Both the position numbers and the translations under genes were made by a program. A model generated the notes under the pieces. The model ran no database searches, was not told the DNA's origin, and was given only the letters and a program-made list of their open reading frames with translations. DNA of 64,000 nucleotides, taken from assembly GCF_000517105.1 (NCBI RefSeq), contig NZ_KI912148.1, forward strand, positions 2,803,786-2,867,785, in the 5' to 3' direction. Below, piece by piece: positions 45,316-56,198 of the stretch (within the stretch, counting starts at the first letter, position 1; every line of letters starts with the position of its first letter). This stretch comes from Fischerella sp. PCC 9605 (GTDB lineage Bacteria; Cyanobacteriota; Cyanobacteriia; Cyanobacteriales; Nostocaceae).

Positions 45316-47544
45316 CTATCCTTCAATATATCTCTGCCACATTTGCTCGTAAGCCTTCTCCATCTCACGAGTAAACTGCTTACCATTCCACAGAGGTGCT
45401 GTTTTTCTCGACTGTTTCAATTTCCAAGCAATTTGTTGTCGTAAAGCCTCATCCTTCCCTAAACGCACACCCCACTCTACATATTCTTCATCTGTCCAGG
45501 CAATGCCTTCTGTAATGCCAGCATTAATCATCATGGTGTAGCTGTTACGTGCAGCAAATTGCTCACCTACTCTTGTCACCATAGGAATGCACATCCACAG
45601 GGTTTCTAGGGTTGTTGTGGCTCCATTATAGGGATAAGTATCTAAAATTACATCTGCAATGCCTAAATTAGCTCGGTGAATTGATTCTGAAGGAACACCT
45701 GGAAGAAATCGTAGTTTTGAGCAATCAACACCTTCTTCTTCTGCCAGCTGATAAAAGAATGTTTTAATAGATTCTTCGTCAGATATTCCTTTAATCAAGA
45801 AGTAGCTATTGGGAACTTCTTTAATAATCCTCAATTGTAGTTTTGTGATATCTGGATGTCGCTTGAAGCCTCGCTGACCACAAAAATATACTACTGCATC
45901 ATTAGGAATATCTAATTGATCGCGACGTATTGTAGGTACACCTACCTCAAAACCATCCACAGCAATATAGGTTTGAGGTAAACGCCAAATTTTTTCCCTG
46001 TAGTATTCCTGTGCTGATTCTGGTAAAACATAAGGGTCAGCAATAAAATAATCTACTGATGGACTGCCGGAAGCATCCCAACCCAACCAAGTAGCTTGTA
46101 TTGGTGCGGGTTTACATTGTACAACTTCACAGGTAGTATCTAAAGTAATGCTATCTAAATCAATTAATATATCAATTTCATCTTGAAAAATTTGTTCTGC
46201 CACAGACCAAACATTGGTTGATTTATATGCTTTATCTACCTGATCAATATACCATTGGTGCAGAAAATCTAACATATTATCTGCGCCCATAAAATAGCCA
46301 TTGATTTGAAATCTTTCTCGGTCATGATGTTGAAATATCCATCTGGCTAGCCAACCGACAGAATGTGTTCTTAGACAATAAGATATGTATCCTATCTTTA
46401 ATTTTTTATTAGCTCCACCTTGTTGTTTACTCTGTAAGTGACCCTGAGAATATTTTTCTATTTTTTCCTTACCATAAACAGCATTATTATCATTACACAA
46501 CTTAAGTATTTGGTTTTGAACTTTTCTATTTTCCTGCAAATTATCTTCAATATAAGGTGCGAAATAATTAGCACCTAACAGTCTAACTATCTTAATTTGC
46601 TCTAAGTCTTGGGGATTTTCTTTTATAATTTGTGCTATTAAATCTTGCTGTTTACGATTTACAGCACAAGATTCTTCCCAATAACCACCAGCGCTAATCA
46701 AACCGCGTAGTATCTGGCGATTGGCAAATATTTTGTCTGGCAAATAATCTACTAAAAAATAGAATAATTTAGCAGTTTCTATACCCAAGTCAAAATTACC
46801 TTCATTTTGGTAAAAAGCTGTTAAATGACCTAAAACTTCAGTGTTTTGAGGATCTAAACGTAAATAAAGTTTAGCTAAACTTATTGCTATGTCTGAATGT
46901 CCATGAGAGTAAGCAATATCTACAGCGGCGGGTAATATTATACTTCTGAGAGTTTGTAGATTGTCTACAAAATAAGGTAAACTGGCTTCCAATAACTCTT
47001 GAGAAGAAGACTCTAAATACGCATAATCTAAAAGATTCCGCAAAACTAGCGTTAACAATTTTAAATTAACTTCTATCTGCGGTTCTGATCGGAGTATTTC
47101 AATTAAACCATATTCTTGTAAATCATCACTTTTATATGTTTTGGATTCTATGGATAGTTGTACAAGATGCAATAAATTGTGAACATCTTTAGGAAAAAGT
47201 TCTTTAATACTTTGTCTAATCTTCCAAGCAAGTGAATATTCTTCTAGCCTTTCTTGACGTTCTACTTCTGTGGTTAATATTTCTCTTAATTCTGCATTCT
47301 CAGCCCCGACTTGTTCTGGCTCTCCTTCCATCATTGCCATGAACCAAGTCGTCTGGGCTTCTACTTCTTGCCCCTGTAACAACAAAATTAAACCTAAATG
47401 CCAATAGTGGGACTTGACATCGGGTTCTTTAGAAATTGCTTGCTCGTAAATACTAGCAGCCTGAAGGTAGTTACCTTGGAGTATCAACTCATACCCTTTT
47501 TGTTGCGATTTAACTTGAGGATTAATAAAAGCAGATTTATCCAT
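45316..47544 (-). CDS. TPR and GT41-type (SPINDLY-like) O-linked glycosyltransferase
   Basis: A 742-residue protein. TPR-type helices fill about 1-330 (YELILQGNYLQAASIYEQAI at the start). The GT41 catalytic part follows: LKIGYISYCLRTHSVGWLAR, APIQATWLGWDASGSPSVDY, VVYFCGQRGFKRHPDI, and DVILDTYPYNGATTTLETLW. Proteins of this type transfer sugars to Ser/Thr of target proteins. It is convergent with the other GT41 gene and stands 112 bases upstream (in gene order) of a pilin gene on the same strand. Glycosylation of pilin or another surface protein is a reasonable inference. Confidence 0.87.
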   Translation of the reverse strand: MDKSAFINPQVKSQQKGYELILQGNYLQAASIYEQAISKEPDVKSHYWHLGLILLLQGQEVEAQTTWFMAMMEGEPEQVGAENAELREILTTEVERQERLEEYSLAWKIRQSIKELFPKDVHNLLHLVQLSIESKTYKSDDLQEYGLIEILRSEPQIEVNLKLLTLVLRNLLDYAYLESSSQELLEASLPYFVDNLQTLRSIILPAAVDIAYSHGHSDIAISLAKLYLRLDPQNTEVLGHLTAFYQNEGNFDLGIETAKLFYFLVDYLPDKIFANRQILRGLISAGGYWEESCAVNRKQQDLIAQIIKENPQDLEQIKIVRLLGANYFAPYIEDNLQENRKVQNQILKLCNDNNAVYGKEKIEKYSQGHLQSKQQGGANKKLKIGYISYCLRTHSVGWLARWIFQHHDRERFQINGYFMGADNMLDFLHQWYIDQVDKAYKSTNVWSVAEQIFQDEIDILIDLDSITLDTTCEVVQCKPAPIQATWLGWDASGSPSVDYFIADPYVLPESAQEYYREKIWRLPQTYIAVDGFEVGVPTIRRDQLDIPNDAVVYFCGQRGFKRHPDITKLQLRIIKEVPNSYFLIKGISDEESIKTFFYQLAEEEGVDCSKLRFLPGVPSESIHRANLGIADVILDTYPYNGATTTLETLWMCIPMVTRVGEQFAARNSYTMMINAGITEGIAWTDEEYVEWGVRLGKDEALRQQIAWKLKQSRKTAPLWNGKQFTREMEKAYEQMWQRYIEG

Positions 47545-47656
47545 ATCATTTCACTCAATACATAAGACAAAAGTGAGTAGTGTAAAGGCTACTCACTCCT
47601 ACAAAACATCAGTCATTTCTGGCTATAATTTTCAGAAAAATCTGCTTGATTTTTCC

Positions 47657-48220
47657 TTATCTAGCTAAACTTTTGTAATCGCCTTCACAACCATCAACTT
47701 TTTTGATGTCCTTTTGGGCGACAGTCTTGATAGCATCTTCAAACTTGTCTTTTTTGGTAGGATCTGGAGATTCACAAGCTATTGCTACTGTCAGTGCTTC
47801 AGAAGTAGCACCATCACCTTTTATAGTACCTACTGCTCCGTAGTATGATTTCAACGCATTTTTATAAGCTGTGGCATAAACAAGTCCATACCCAGTAGTA
47901 GCTTCTGTAACAACAGAGTAGAAGAAATTTTCAGTTTGGCTTTTAACCCCTACTTGCAATGTTGACATATCTTTGGCAAAACCTTGGTATTCCAAGTAGA
48001 AAGCTTGTTGAGCACGGTTGATAGTACCGATATTGTTCTTAGCTTCAGCTTGCTTCGCTTTGTTCACCTGACCCAGTAGTGAAGGTAACGCGATCGCTGC
48101 TAATACACCGATAATAATTACTACCACCAATAATTCAATAAGTGTAAAACCTTCATCGCTTTTTTTCTTACGGCCGTTGAGGTGTTGCAGAAATTTGGCT
48201 TGCAGTTCTGGCTTAAGCAT
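47657..48220 (-). CDS. pilA: Type IV pilin-like protein
   Basis: A 187-residue prepilin. The leader of 24 residues ends KKKSDEG and is cut before Phe25 of FTLIELLVVVIIIGVLAAIA, with Glu29 at the conserved +5 position. The C-terminal domain has two Cys (ACESPD and DGCEGD) that may form the D-region disulfide. Cyanobacterial PilA fibres give motility and DNA uptake. The ribosome binding site AAGGAG lies just upstream of the ATG (48227-48232). It is followed on the same strand by a GT41 glycosyltransferase. Confidence 0.92.
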   Translation of the reverse strand: MLKPELQAKFLQHLNGRKKKSDEGFTLIELLVVVIIIGVLAAIALPSLLGQVNKAKQAEAKNNIGTINRAQQAFYLEYQGFAKDMSTLQVGVKSQTENFFYSVVTEATTGYGLVYATAYKNALKSYYGAVGTIKGDGATSEALTVAIACESPDPTKKDKFEDAIKTVAQKDIKKVDGCEGDYKSLAR

Positions 48221-48334
48221 GTGTTTCTCCTTACAGTGGGTATGTTATAGGTGATTGCTGTGTTATAGATGTAACTTACCCACGCGCGATCGCTTTCATA
48301 TCACTGTGGTAAAAAATATTTCACGTCAACGCGG

Positions 48335-48430
48335 AAAAGGGAGATGGGGAGATGGGGAGATGAGGAGATGGGGAGTGTGAGGAGTAGTAAATAACCAACC
48401 AACTACTAACAACCAACCACTAACCACTAA
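48335..48430. repeat. Mixed short tandem repeat tract upstream of NTRC
   Basis: GGGGAGAT-type repeats (48341-48378) are followed by CCAACTACTAAC- and CCACTAACCACTAAC-type heptamers (about 48395-48430), both common short tandem repeats of filamentous cyanobacteria. They lie between the divergent pilin and NTRC genes. Confidence 0.65.
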
Positions 48431-48468
48431 CCAAAATCTTTTGTTATGTTATATTAAACGTAGTCGTT

Positions 48469-49860
48469 ATGAGTTTATTTATCTTAACCATCATGACCAA
48501 CCCAAATGTAGAAAACGTGGTAATTATAGGTTCTGGGCCAGCGGGGTACACAGCTGCTATTTACGCGGGACGCGCCAACCTGAAACCAGTTGTATTTGAG
48601 GGCTTCCAAGCCGGGGGTTTGCCTGGTGGACAGTTGATGACAACGACTGAAGTTGAGAATTTTCCTGGGTTTCCCCAAGGGATTACCGGGCCGGAACTGA
48701 TGGATCAGATGAAGGCTCAGGCGGAGCGTTGGGGAGCTGAGCTATATACTGAAGATGTGATTGAAGTAGACTTGCGCCAGCGTCCGTTTACTGTTCGCTC
48801 AGAGGAACGAGAATTTAAAGCCCACAGTTTAATTATTGCCACAGGTGCAACGGCAAAACGACTGGGACTACCTTGTGAGGAACAGTTTTGGAGTCGGGGT
48901 ATTTCTGCTTGTGCGATTTGCGATGGTGCTACGCCGATTTTCCACGGGGCTGAATTGGCTGTGGTGGGTGCTGGCGACTCGGCGGCGGAGGAAGCGATTT
49001 ATCTGACCAAGTATGGTTCTAAAGTAAATTTGCTGGTACGTTCCGACAAGATGCGGGCTTCTAAAGCTATGCAAGACCGCGTTTTGAGTAACCCAAAAAT
49101 CCAGATACATTGGAACAGCGAAGCCGTGGATGTGTTCGGTAACGGTCACATGGAAGGGGTGAAAATCCGCAATAATAAAACCGGCGAAGAAAGCGAACTG
49201 CACGTTAAGGGTTTATTTTACGCGATTGGTCACACTCCCAATACTTCTTTGTTTAAGGGACAATTAGAACTGGATGAGGTGGGTTACGTTGTTACCAAGC
49301 CTGGTTCACCAGAAACAAGTGTAGAAGGCGTTTTTGCTGCTGGCGATGTGCAGGATCACGAGTATCGTCAGGCAGTTACCGCTGCTGGTAGTGGTTGTAT
49401 GGCGGCGATGCTGGCAGAACGTTGGTTGTCTGCTCATGGTCTAATTCAGGAGTTTCATCAGGTGTCGCAAACTCCAGATAATGAATTACAGCCTCAGCCA
49501 GCTGCAAACAAAACTCCCACTGACACCGAATTTGATATTAATGCGACGCGCCATGAGGGAGGTTATGCTCTCAGAAAGCTTTTCCACGAGAGCGATCGCC
49601 TTATTGTTGTCAAATATGTCGCCCCTGGTTGCGGCCCTTGTCACACCCTCAAACCCATATTAAATAAAGTGGTAGATGAATTTGACGGCAAAATTCACTT
49701 TGTCGAAATTGACATCGACAAAGACCGAGATATTGCTGAGAATGCAGGTATCACTGGCACACCAACAATCCAGTTCTTTAAAAATCAGGAACTGTTAAAA
49801 GAACTCAAGGGGGTAAAGCAAAAGAGCGAGTATCGGCAGTTGATTGAAAGTAATTTGTAG
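48469..49860 (+). CDS. NADPH-thioredoxin reductase with fused thioredoxin domain (NTRC)
   Basis: A 463-residue redox enzyme that passes electrons from NADPH to 2-Cys peroxiredoxins and other targets. The FAD loop [10 protein letters not shown] starts near residue 21; the reductase disulfide is CAIC (148-151), the NADPH loop [13 protein letters not shown] follows, and the second FAD motif is [10 protein letters not shown]. The C-terminal thioredoxin domain has the active site CGPC near residue 395. This fusion is typical of oxygenic phototrophs. The ATG at 48493 ([13 protein letters not shown]) is an equally likely start, since neither has a strong ribosome site. NTRC should not be confused with the nitrogen regulator NtrC. 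Confidence 0.95.
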   Translation: MSLFILTIMTNPNVENVVIIGSGPAGYTAAIYAGRANLKPVVFEGFQAGGLPGGQLMTTTEVENFPGFPQGITGPELMDQMKAQAERWGAELYTEDVIEVDLRQRPFTVRSEEREFKAHSLIIATGATAKRLGLPCEEQFWSRGISACAICDGATPIFHGAELAVVGAGDSAAEEAIYLTKYGSKVNLLVRSDKMRASKAMQDRVLSNPKIQIHWNSEAVDVFGNGHMEGVKIRNNKTGEESELHVKGLFYAIGHTPNTSLFKGQLELDEVGYVVTKPGSPETSVEGVFAAGDVQDHEYRQAVTAAGSGCMAAMLAERWLSAHGLIQEFHQVSQTPDNELQPQPAANKTPTDTEFDINATRHEGGYALRKLFHESDRLIVVKYVAPGCGPCHTLKPILNKVVDEFDGKIHFVEIDIDKDRDIAENAGITGTPTIQFFKNQELLKELKGVKQKSEYRQLIESNL

Positions 49861-49883
49861 CCGCTGCGCGAAGCAAAAACCTC

Positions 49884-49913
49884 TGTAGAGACGCGAAATT
49901 TCGCGTCTCTACA
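49884..49913. repeat. REP palindrome variant
   Basis: A perfect 30-base palindrome with the same arms (TGTAGAGACGCG) but an AAATTT centre. It lies 24 bases after the NTRC stop and may help end transcription. Confidence 0.8.
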
Positions 49914-50035
49914 TTTGTATAATTCTCGTCGTCAAAATTAGATTTGAGATTGTTACAACCACAGATGCACACAGATAAATCATCGGTGTGTATCTGTGTT
50001 TATCGGTGGTCGAATTTTATTAAAACAGAAATGAA

Positions 50036-50144
50036 GGTGCGTTAAACTTCGTTAACGCACCCTACTTTATACTTGACAAAATTGCTCTCAAGCCTCAACA
50101 CTCATAACTCAAATCTGATTTTTCAGACGCGTCATGGTGCGTCT
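50036..50144. repeat. Hairpin repeat and degenerate REP copy
   Basis: GGTGCGTTAA (50036-50045) pairs with TTAACGCACC (50052-50061) around ACTTCG. A weakened REP copy with AGACGCG and GCGTCT arms follows at 50125-50144, just before the ABC permease gene. Confidence 0.6.
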
Positions 50145-50155
50145 TTCCCAAACCT

Positions 50156-51052
50156 ATGACTGTTGTAAAAACTCAACTACCAAGATTTTTTAGTTTTGTT
50201 AAGAATCCCAACCTTTCTCAGCAATTGATGCTTGTGGGGTTAGTAATAACAATTTTATTTATGTTCCTAGCGGTGTTTGCTCCTCTATTTCAGGCTTGGG
50301 GATGGCTGCAAGACCCCACAGATTTCTTAAGTAACCCCATTCATAGCCCACCTTCATCGAAGTATTGGTTTGGTACCAGTCGCCTCGGCTATGATGTCTT
50401 CTCGCGTACGCTATTTGGCGCACAAGCAGCATTGCAAGTGGTTTTGCTGGCAACAGCGTTGAGTATGGTTGTTGGTGTGCCTTTGGGCATGGTGAGTGGC
50501 TATGTTGGCGGTAGATTAGATAAGATACTGCTGTTTCTGATGGATAGCATTTACACTCTACCGGGGCTACTACTTTCGGTAACGCTGGCATTTGTGGTGG
50601 GACGAGGGATATTCAATGCAGCGATCGCCATTAGTATTGCTTACATTCCCCAATACTACCGTGTTGTTCGCAATCACACAGTGAGCGTGAAAACAGAAGT
50701 ATACATAGAAGCTGCCCAAGCGATCGGCGCTAACACCTGGCAGGTGCTTTCTCGCTATCTATTTTTCAACGTCATTCAAAGCGTACCCGTACTATTTACC
50801 CTCAACGCCGCCGATGCAATTCTAGTTTTAGGAGGTTTGGGCTTTTTAGGTTTAGGATTACCGGAAGAATTCCCAGAATGGGGACGCGACTTAAAACAAG
50901 CTTTAGAAGCCCTACCTACAGGGATTTGGTGGACTACCCTTTTCCCAGGATTAGCGATGACATTGATGGTGGTAGGGTTATCACTACTAGGTGAGGGGTT
51001 AAATGAATTTGTCAATCCTCGTTTAAGGAAAGAAAATGGAATTCGGAAATAG
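50156..51052 (+). CDS. ABC transporter permease, DppC/OppC type
   Basis: A 298-residue inner-membrane permease of the dipeptide/oligopeptide/nickel family. The first membrane segment (LMLVGLVITILFMFLAVFAP) is followed by a periplasmic loop and the conserved pattern HSPPSSKYWFGTSRLGYDVF, then at least five more segments. The coupling motif EAAQAIGANTWQVLSRYLFF contacts the ATPase. No partner permease, ATPase or binding protein is adjacent, so it is an orphan whose partners must be elsewhere. The substrate is unknown. Confidence 0.9.
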   Translation: MTVVKTQLPRFFSFVKNPNLSQQLMLVGLVITILFMFLAVFAPLFQAWGWLQDPTDFLSNPIHSPPSSKYWFGTSRLGYDVFSRTLFGAQAALQVVLLATALSMVVGVPLGMVSGYVGGRLDKILLFLMDSIYTLPGLLLSVTLAFVVGRGIFNAAIAISIAYIPQYYRVVRNHTVSVKTEVYIEAAQAIGANTWQVLSRYLFFNVIQSVPVLFTLNAADAILVLGGLGFLGLGLPEEFPEWGRDLKQALEALPTGIWWTTLFPGLAMTLMVVGLSLLGEGLNEFVNPRLRKENGIRK

Positions 51053-51130
51053 TCAAGGGATTGGGGATCGGGGATCGGTTATTTTCTTTCCAATCCCCAG
51101 TCCCCAGTCCCTAATCCCTAATCCCTGTAT
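51053..51130. repeat. Fold-back of GGGGATCG and CCCCAGTC tandem repeats
   Basis: GGGATTGGGGATCGGGG-like repeats at 51058-51077 face CCAATCCCCAGTCCCC- and CTAATCC-type repeats at 51090-51127, so the strand can fold back. It sits after the permease stop. Confidence 0.55.
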
Positions 51131-51141
51131 ATTTGTGAGAG

Positions 51142-51342
51142 ATGCTTGTGAAAGATAACCTTTCTTTAGTTGCTGCCGCTGCTGGTGGTTTTATGCTTTC
51201 CGTCGCTCTAGCTGGTATCTTACGAGGAGCACCAGTTACATCTTGGCAGGTGCAAGCAAATGTCGGTTCAACTCCAGTAATGTATGTAAGAGCTACACCA
51301 AACACAAATGAAATCATTCAGAAAAATAGTCACCACAGATAA
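51142..51342 (+). CDS. Possible small exported protein
   Basis: A 66-residue frame with one hydrophobic segment (LVAAAAGGFMLSVALAGIL) that could be a signal or an anchor, followed by a short polar tail. GAGAG lies 5-9 bases upstream of the ATG. There is no known domain, and it may be a chance frame; its place between an ABC permease and a sugar kinase says little. Confidence 0.4.
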   Translation: MLVKDNLSLVAAAAGGFMLSVALAGILRGAPVTSWQVQANVGSTPVMYVRATPNTNEIIQKNSHHR

Positions 51343-51401
51343 AATTACTCTTTTTACTTAGCCTGGTGTCTTGATTTTTGACTGTTGACTTTGAACTTGT
51401 T

Positions 51402-52343
51402 ATGACGCCAGAAGTAATTGGTATTGACTTAGGGGGAACAGCAATTAAGCTGGGGCGATTTACAGTTGATGGCACTTGCCTAAAATCTTTAACTGTTGCG
51501 ACTCCCCAACCAGCAACCCCAGAAGCAGTAATAGCAGTGATGGTAGATGCGATCGCACAACTCGATCCTGAAAATCAGGCTGTTGCCATTGGTGTTGGTA
51601 CTCCTGGCCCTGCGGATGCAGCTGGACGCATTGCCAAAGTCTCCATTAACCTGCCAGGATGGCACGATGTCCCCCTTGCTGATGCTTTAGAAGCGAAAAT
51701 TGGCAAACCTGCTATTGTTGCTAATGATGCCAATTGTGCTGGTTTAGGGGAAGCTTGGTTAGGAACCGGTCGCCACTTTCAAAATTTCATCTTGCTGACT
51801 TTAGGAACAGGCGTTGGTGGTGCGATTATCCTTGATGGCAAATTGTTTATAGGGCATTACGGGGCAGCTGGCGAGTTAGGTTTAATCAGCTTCAACCCTA
51901 ATGGGCCAATCTGTAATAGTGGTAATCAAGGTTCTTTAGAACAGTATGTTTCTGTCATCGCAATCCGCCGCCGCACTGGAAAAGAACCAGCCGAATTGGG
52001 GGCTTTAGCAAAAGCAGGAGACGCCAAAGCTTTGACATTTTGGCAAGAATACGGTAGAGATTTGGGTACCGGTTTAACAAGTTTAATGTACGTGCTAACG
52101 CCAGAAGCGATCGTCATTGGTGGCGGTGTCAGCGCTAGCGCCGAATTTTTCTTACCAGCTGCCAAAGCCGAAATTGAGAAGCGAGTTTTACCCACCTCTC
52201 GCGTAGGTTTGCAAATCTTGCCAGCTGAGTTAGGTAATAGTGCAGGCATGTTGGGTGCAGCAAAATTGGCATGGCAGAAGGTTAGAGGGGGGAGTGGGAG
52301 ATGGGGAGATGGGGAGATGGGGAAAATAACTAATGACCAATGA
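51402..52343 (+). CDS. ROK family sugar kinase
   Basis: About 313 residues. The ATP loop is VIGIDLGGTAIKLGRF and the second motif GVGTPGPAD; NDANCAGLGEAWLG and LTLGTGVGGAIILDG complete the fold. ROK kinases phosphorylate glucose or other hexoses. The zinc-binding CxCGxxGCxE motif of classical ROK proteins is replaced by PICNSGNQGSLE, with a single Cys. I take the ATG at 51402 rather than TTG at 51378. The last residues (GSGRWGDGEMGKITNDQ) come from a GGGGAGAT/AATGACT repeat tract that also provides the stop. Confidence 0.87.
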   Translation: MTPEVIGIDLGGTAIKLGRFTVDGTCLKSLTVATPQPATPEAVIAVMVDAIAQLDPENQAVAIGVGTPGPADAAGRIAKVSINLPGWHDVPLADALEAKIGKPAIVANDANCAGLGEAWLGTGRHFQNFILLTLGTGVGGAIILDGKLFIGHYGAAGELGLISFNPNGPICNSGNQGSLEQYVSVIAIRRRTGKEPAELGALAKAGDAKALTFWQEYGRDLGTGLTSLMYVLTPEAIVIGGGVSASAEFFLPAAKAEIEKRVLPTSRVGLQILPAELGNSAGMLGAAKLAWQKVRGGSGRWGDGEMGKITNDQ

Positions 52344-52373
52344 CTAATGACTAATGACTAATGACCATTGACC
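52285..52373. repeat. Tandem repeat tract spanning the ends of two convergent genes
   Basis: GGGGAGAT repeats (52292-52322) are followed by CTAATGA and CCAATGA heptamers (52331-52373). The ROK kinase stop (52341-52343) and the CHASE2-kinase stop (52358-52360, minus strand) both lie in it. Confidence 0.7.
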
Positions 52374-54562
52374 AATTCAATTTTTTGCAAATCTTGCAGT
52401 ACTTCGGTGGCAGATTGATAGCGATCGCTAAAATGGTAGCGCACCATCTTATCTAAAATCGCTGCCAATTTTTCGCTAACTTTCGTCCCATGACGCCATT
52501 CTATAGTGCCAGTTTCGGGATGAGGATGAAGTTCGTGTGGCATTATCCCGGTTATTGCTTGAATGGCAATCATCCCCAAAGCGTAAATATCGCTGCACAA
52601 GCGGGGATGACCTGCAAATTGTTCTGGTGGTGCATAACCCCGCGTACCAATAGCTACTGTTGCCAATTCGGTCTGTTCCGCTGTTGGTGGTTGCATCATC
52701 TTGACTGCACCAAAGTCAATAAGCACCAAGCGATTATCCGTATCGCATCTAATAATATTACTCGGTTTGATATCTCGATGAATGACGCGATGTTCGTGAA
52801 CAAACGCCAGAACTTCTAAAATCCCTTTAAGCATCTCGATGACAAAAGATTCATTTTGTACGTCATGATTTGGTGGTAATTCTTCACTGAGGGCATGTCC
52901 AGAAATATATTCTTGTACTAAATAAAATTCATTATTTTCTTCAAAATATGCCAGTAGTTCTGGAATTTGATGATGTTTCCCCAGAACTTCTAAAATTTCT
53001 GCTTCTGCATCAAATAATCTTCTGGCAACTTGCATAAATTTTGTATCTCTGCGGGCTGGCATTAGTTGTTTCACCACACAAATAGGACTGCCTGGGCGCT
53101 GCGTATCTTTTGCTAAATAAGTACAACCAAATCCACCCGAACCAAGTACTTTTGTGATTTGGTAACGTCCACCTAAAATAAAGTCACCAGTTGTTTTTTC
53201 CGTGTTATCAAGCGTGGTAGAAGAGTGAACGTGCTTGTCGTAGATGTGTGTAGTTTCTTTTAACAGTGTATTTAACTGTTCTATGGCTTCTTTTTGTTTT
53301 TCAACTTGCTGGATAATTACTTTAGTTTGTTGTTGAGTTTGGTAGCTAGTGTAAGCCATAACACTAACACTACTCAAGACAACAGCTAGAGCAGGCGGTA
53401 TCAAAGGCATCCACACCCCTTGCAAAAACAACAAATAGCACACACCCACCAAGCCACTCAAAGATACGCCACCAGCCAAACCCAGGCGCAAGGGATATTG
53501 CAACTGCCATGCTAAGACACTACCCACTAATGCCCAGCCCAACACCCATAAAGCTTCTACCCAGTCGGGTAAGTACCAAATAAGGGGTCGCTCATTCAGT
53601 ACTGCACTGATAATCTGACTCGCCATCTGTGCATGAATGAAGACAGCTGGCATTCTCGGTGGATGCTGTGGTGAAGCGCTGTAGGGTGTATAAAAGCCCG
53701 GATGGAGGCTACGGGCAGTAGTACCGACGATAACGAGACGATCTTTTACCCAATTGGGATCTACCCGACCTTGCAAAACTTGTGTAACAGTTACTTGTTG
53801 GGCAAAATGAGAGGGATCGCGGTAATTTAGAAGTATTTGATAGCCCCTTGCATCTATGTTTTCATAGCCACCTGAATTCTCTTGCAAAGGTGGAAATGAA
53901 TTTTTACCCAAGTAAAAATGTCCTGTGTCGGTAAAATCGAATTCGATACCTTGTCTTTCTAAATAATTAATTGCTAGTAAGGCAGCAAATGAAATTTGTG
54001 TTGTACATTTTTTGTCATTGGAACCAGCAAATAACAAACTGCGACGAACAACGCCATCATCGTCAGAAATTACATCGCTAAAGCCGACTTGGTTAATTGG
54101 GAAATTTGGCGGCGGTGGAATTTCTGAGCTATCTATGCTGCTGAATGTACAATAAGTAATAACGTTATCCAGATTTTTAAGACTAGCCCCCAAATTTTTC
54201 TGTTTAGAACGGTCGATACTTAACCCAATCACACGCGGTTGATAGGATTGTAATTTCGCCAACAATTGATTGATAGTGTTATCTGGCAGAGAAATAGCTT
54301 CTGACTTTAAATCATCTTCAGTAACGGTAACTAATAAAATCCGAGGGTCTAATGCTTCAGGGGGGCGTAGCCGCAACATCTGGTCATAAGCGCTTAATTC
54401 CCAAGCCTGCAACCATTTTAGATGGCGAATACCCAGTATTAACATGGTGACTCCCACACTGGTTACAAGAATAGTTTGCAGCCAGTTTTTAGTGGTAGTG
54501 TCCTGAGGACGCTTATCTTTTGTGAAAGTAGCACGAAATTTCCTGAATAGTCCTGTAATCAC
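52358..54562 (-). CDS. CHASE2-domain serine/threonine protein kinase
   Basis: A 734-residue membrane sensor kinase. One membrane segment (about 29-46) is followed by an extracytoplasmic CHASE2 domain (about 50-330, WELSAYDQMLRLRPPEALD, and TTARSLHPGFYTPY near its end). Three more membrane segments lie at about 340-415, a short coiled coil near 420-445, then a eukaryotic-type kinase domain from about 470. The kinase shows the glycine loop GSGGFG, Lys in CVVKQL, HRDIKPSN and DFG in LIDFGAVK. CHASE2 senses unknown external signals. The C-terminal LVNGH is repeat-derived. Confidence 0.92.
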   Translation of the reverse strand: MITGLFRKFRATFTKDKRPQDTTTKNWLQTILVTSVGVTMLILGIRHLKWLQAWELSAYDQMLRLRPPEALDPRILLVTVTEDDLKSEAISLPDNTINQLLAKLQSYQPRVIGLSIDRSKQKNLGASLKNLDNVITYCTFSSIDSSEIPPPPNFPINQVGFSDVISDDDGVVRRSLLFAGSNDKKCTTQISFAALLAINYLERQGIEFDFTDTGHFYLGKNSFPPLQENSGGYENIDARGYQILLNYRDPSHFAQQVTVTQVLQGRVDPNWVKDRLVIVGTTARSLHPGFYTPYSASPQHPPRMPAVFIHAQMASQIISAVLNERPLIWYLPDWVEALWVLGWALVGSVLAWQLQYPLRLGLAGGVSLSGLVGVCYLLFLQGVWMPLIPPALAVVLSSVSVMAYTSYQTQQQTKVIIQQVEKQKEAIEQLNTLLKETTHIYDKHVHSSTTLDNTEKTTGDFILGGRYQITKVLGSGGFGCTYLAKDTQRPGSPICVVKQLMPARRDTKFMQVARRLFDAEAEILEVLGKHHQIPELLAYFEENNEFYLVQEYISGHALSEELPPNHDVQNESFVIEMLKGILEVLAFVHEHRVIHRDIKPSNIIRCDTDNRLVLIDFGAVKMMQPPTAEQTELATVAIGTRGYAPPEQFAGHPRLCSDIYALGMIAIQAITGIMPHELHPHPETGTIEWRHGTKVSEKLAAILDKMVRYHFSDRYQSATEVLQDLQKIELVNGH

Positions 54563-56129
<1,567 letters not shown>

Positions 56130-56198
56130 TTGGTGCTGATAGTTGCGGAATTAGAGAGGTGCTGGGCGATCGCTGAATAAGACCAAAATGCGATCGCG

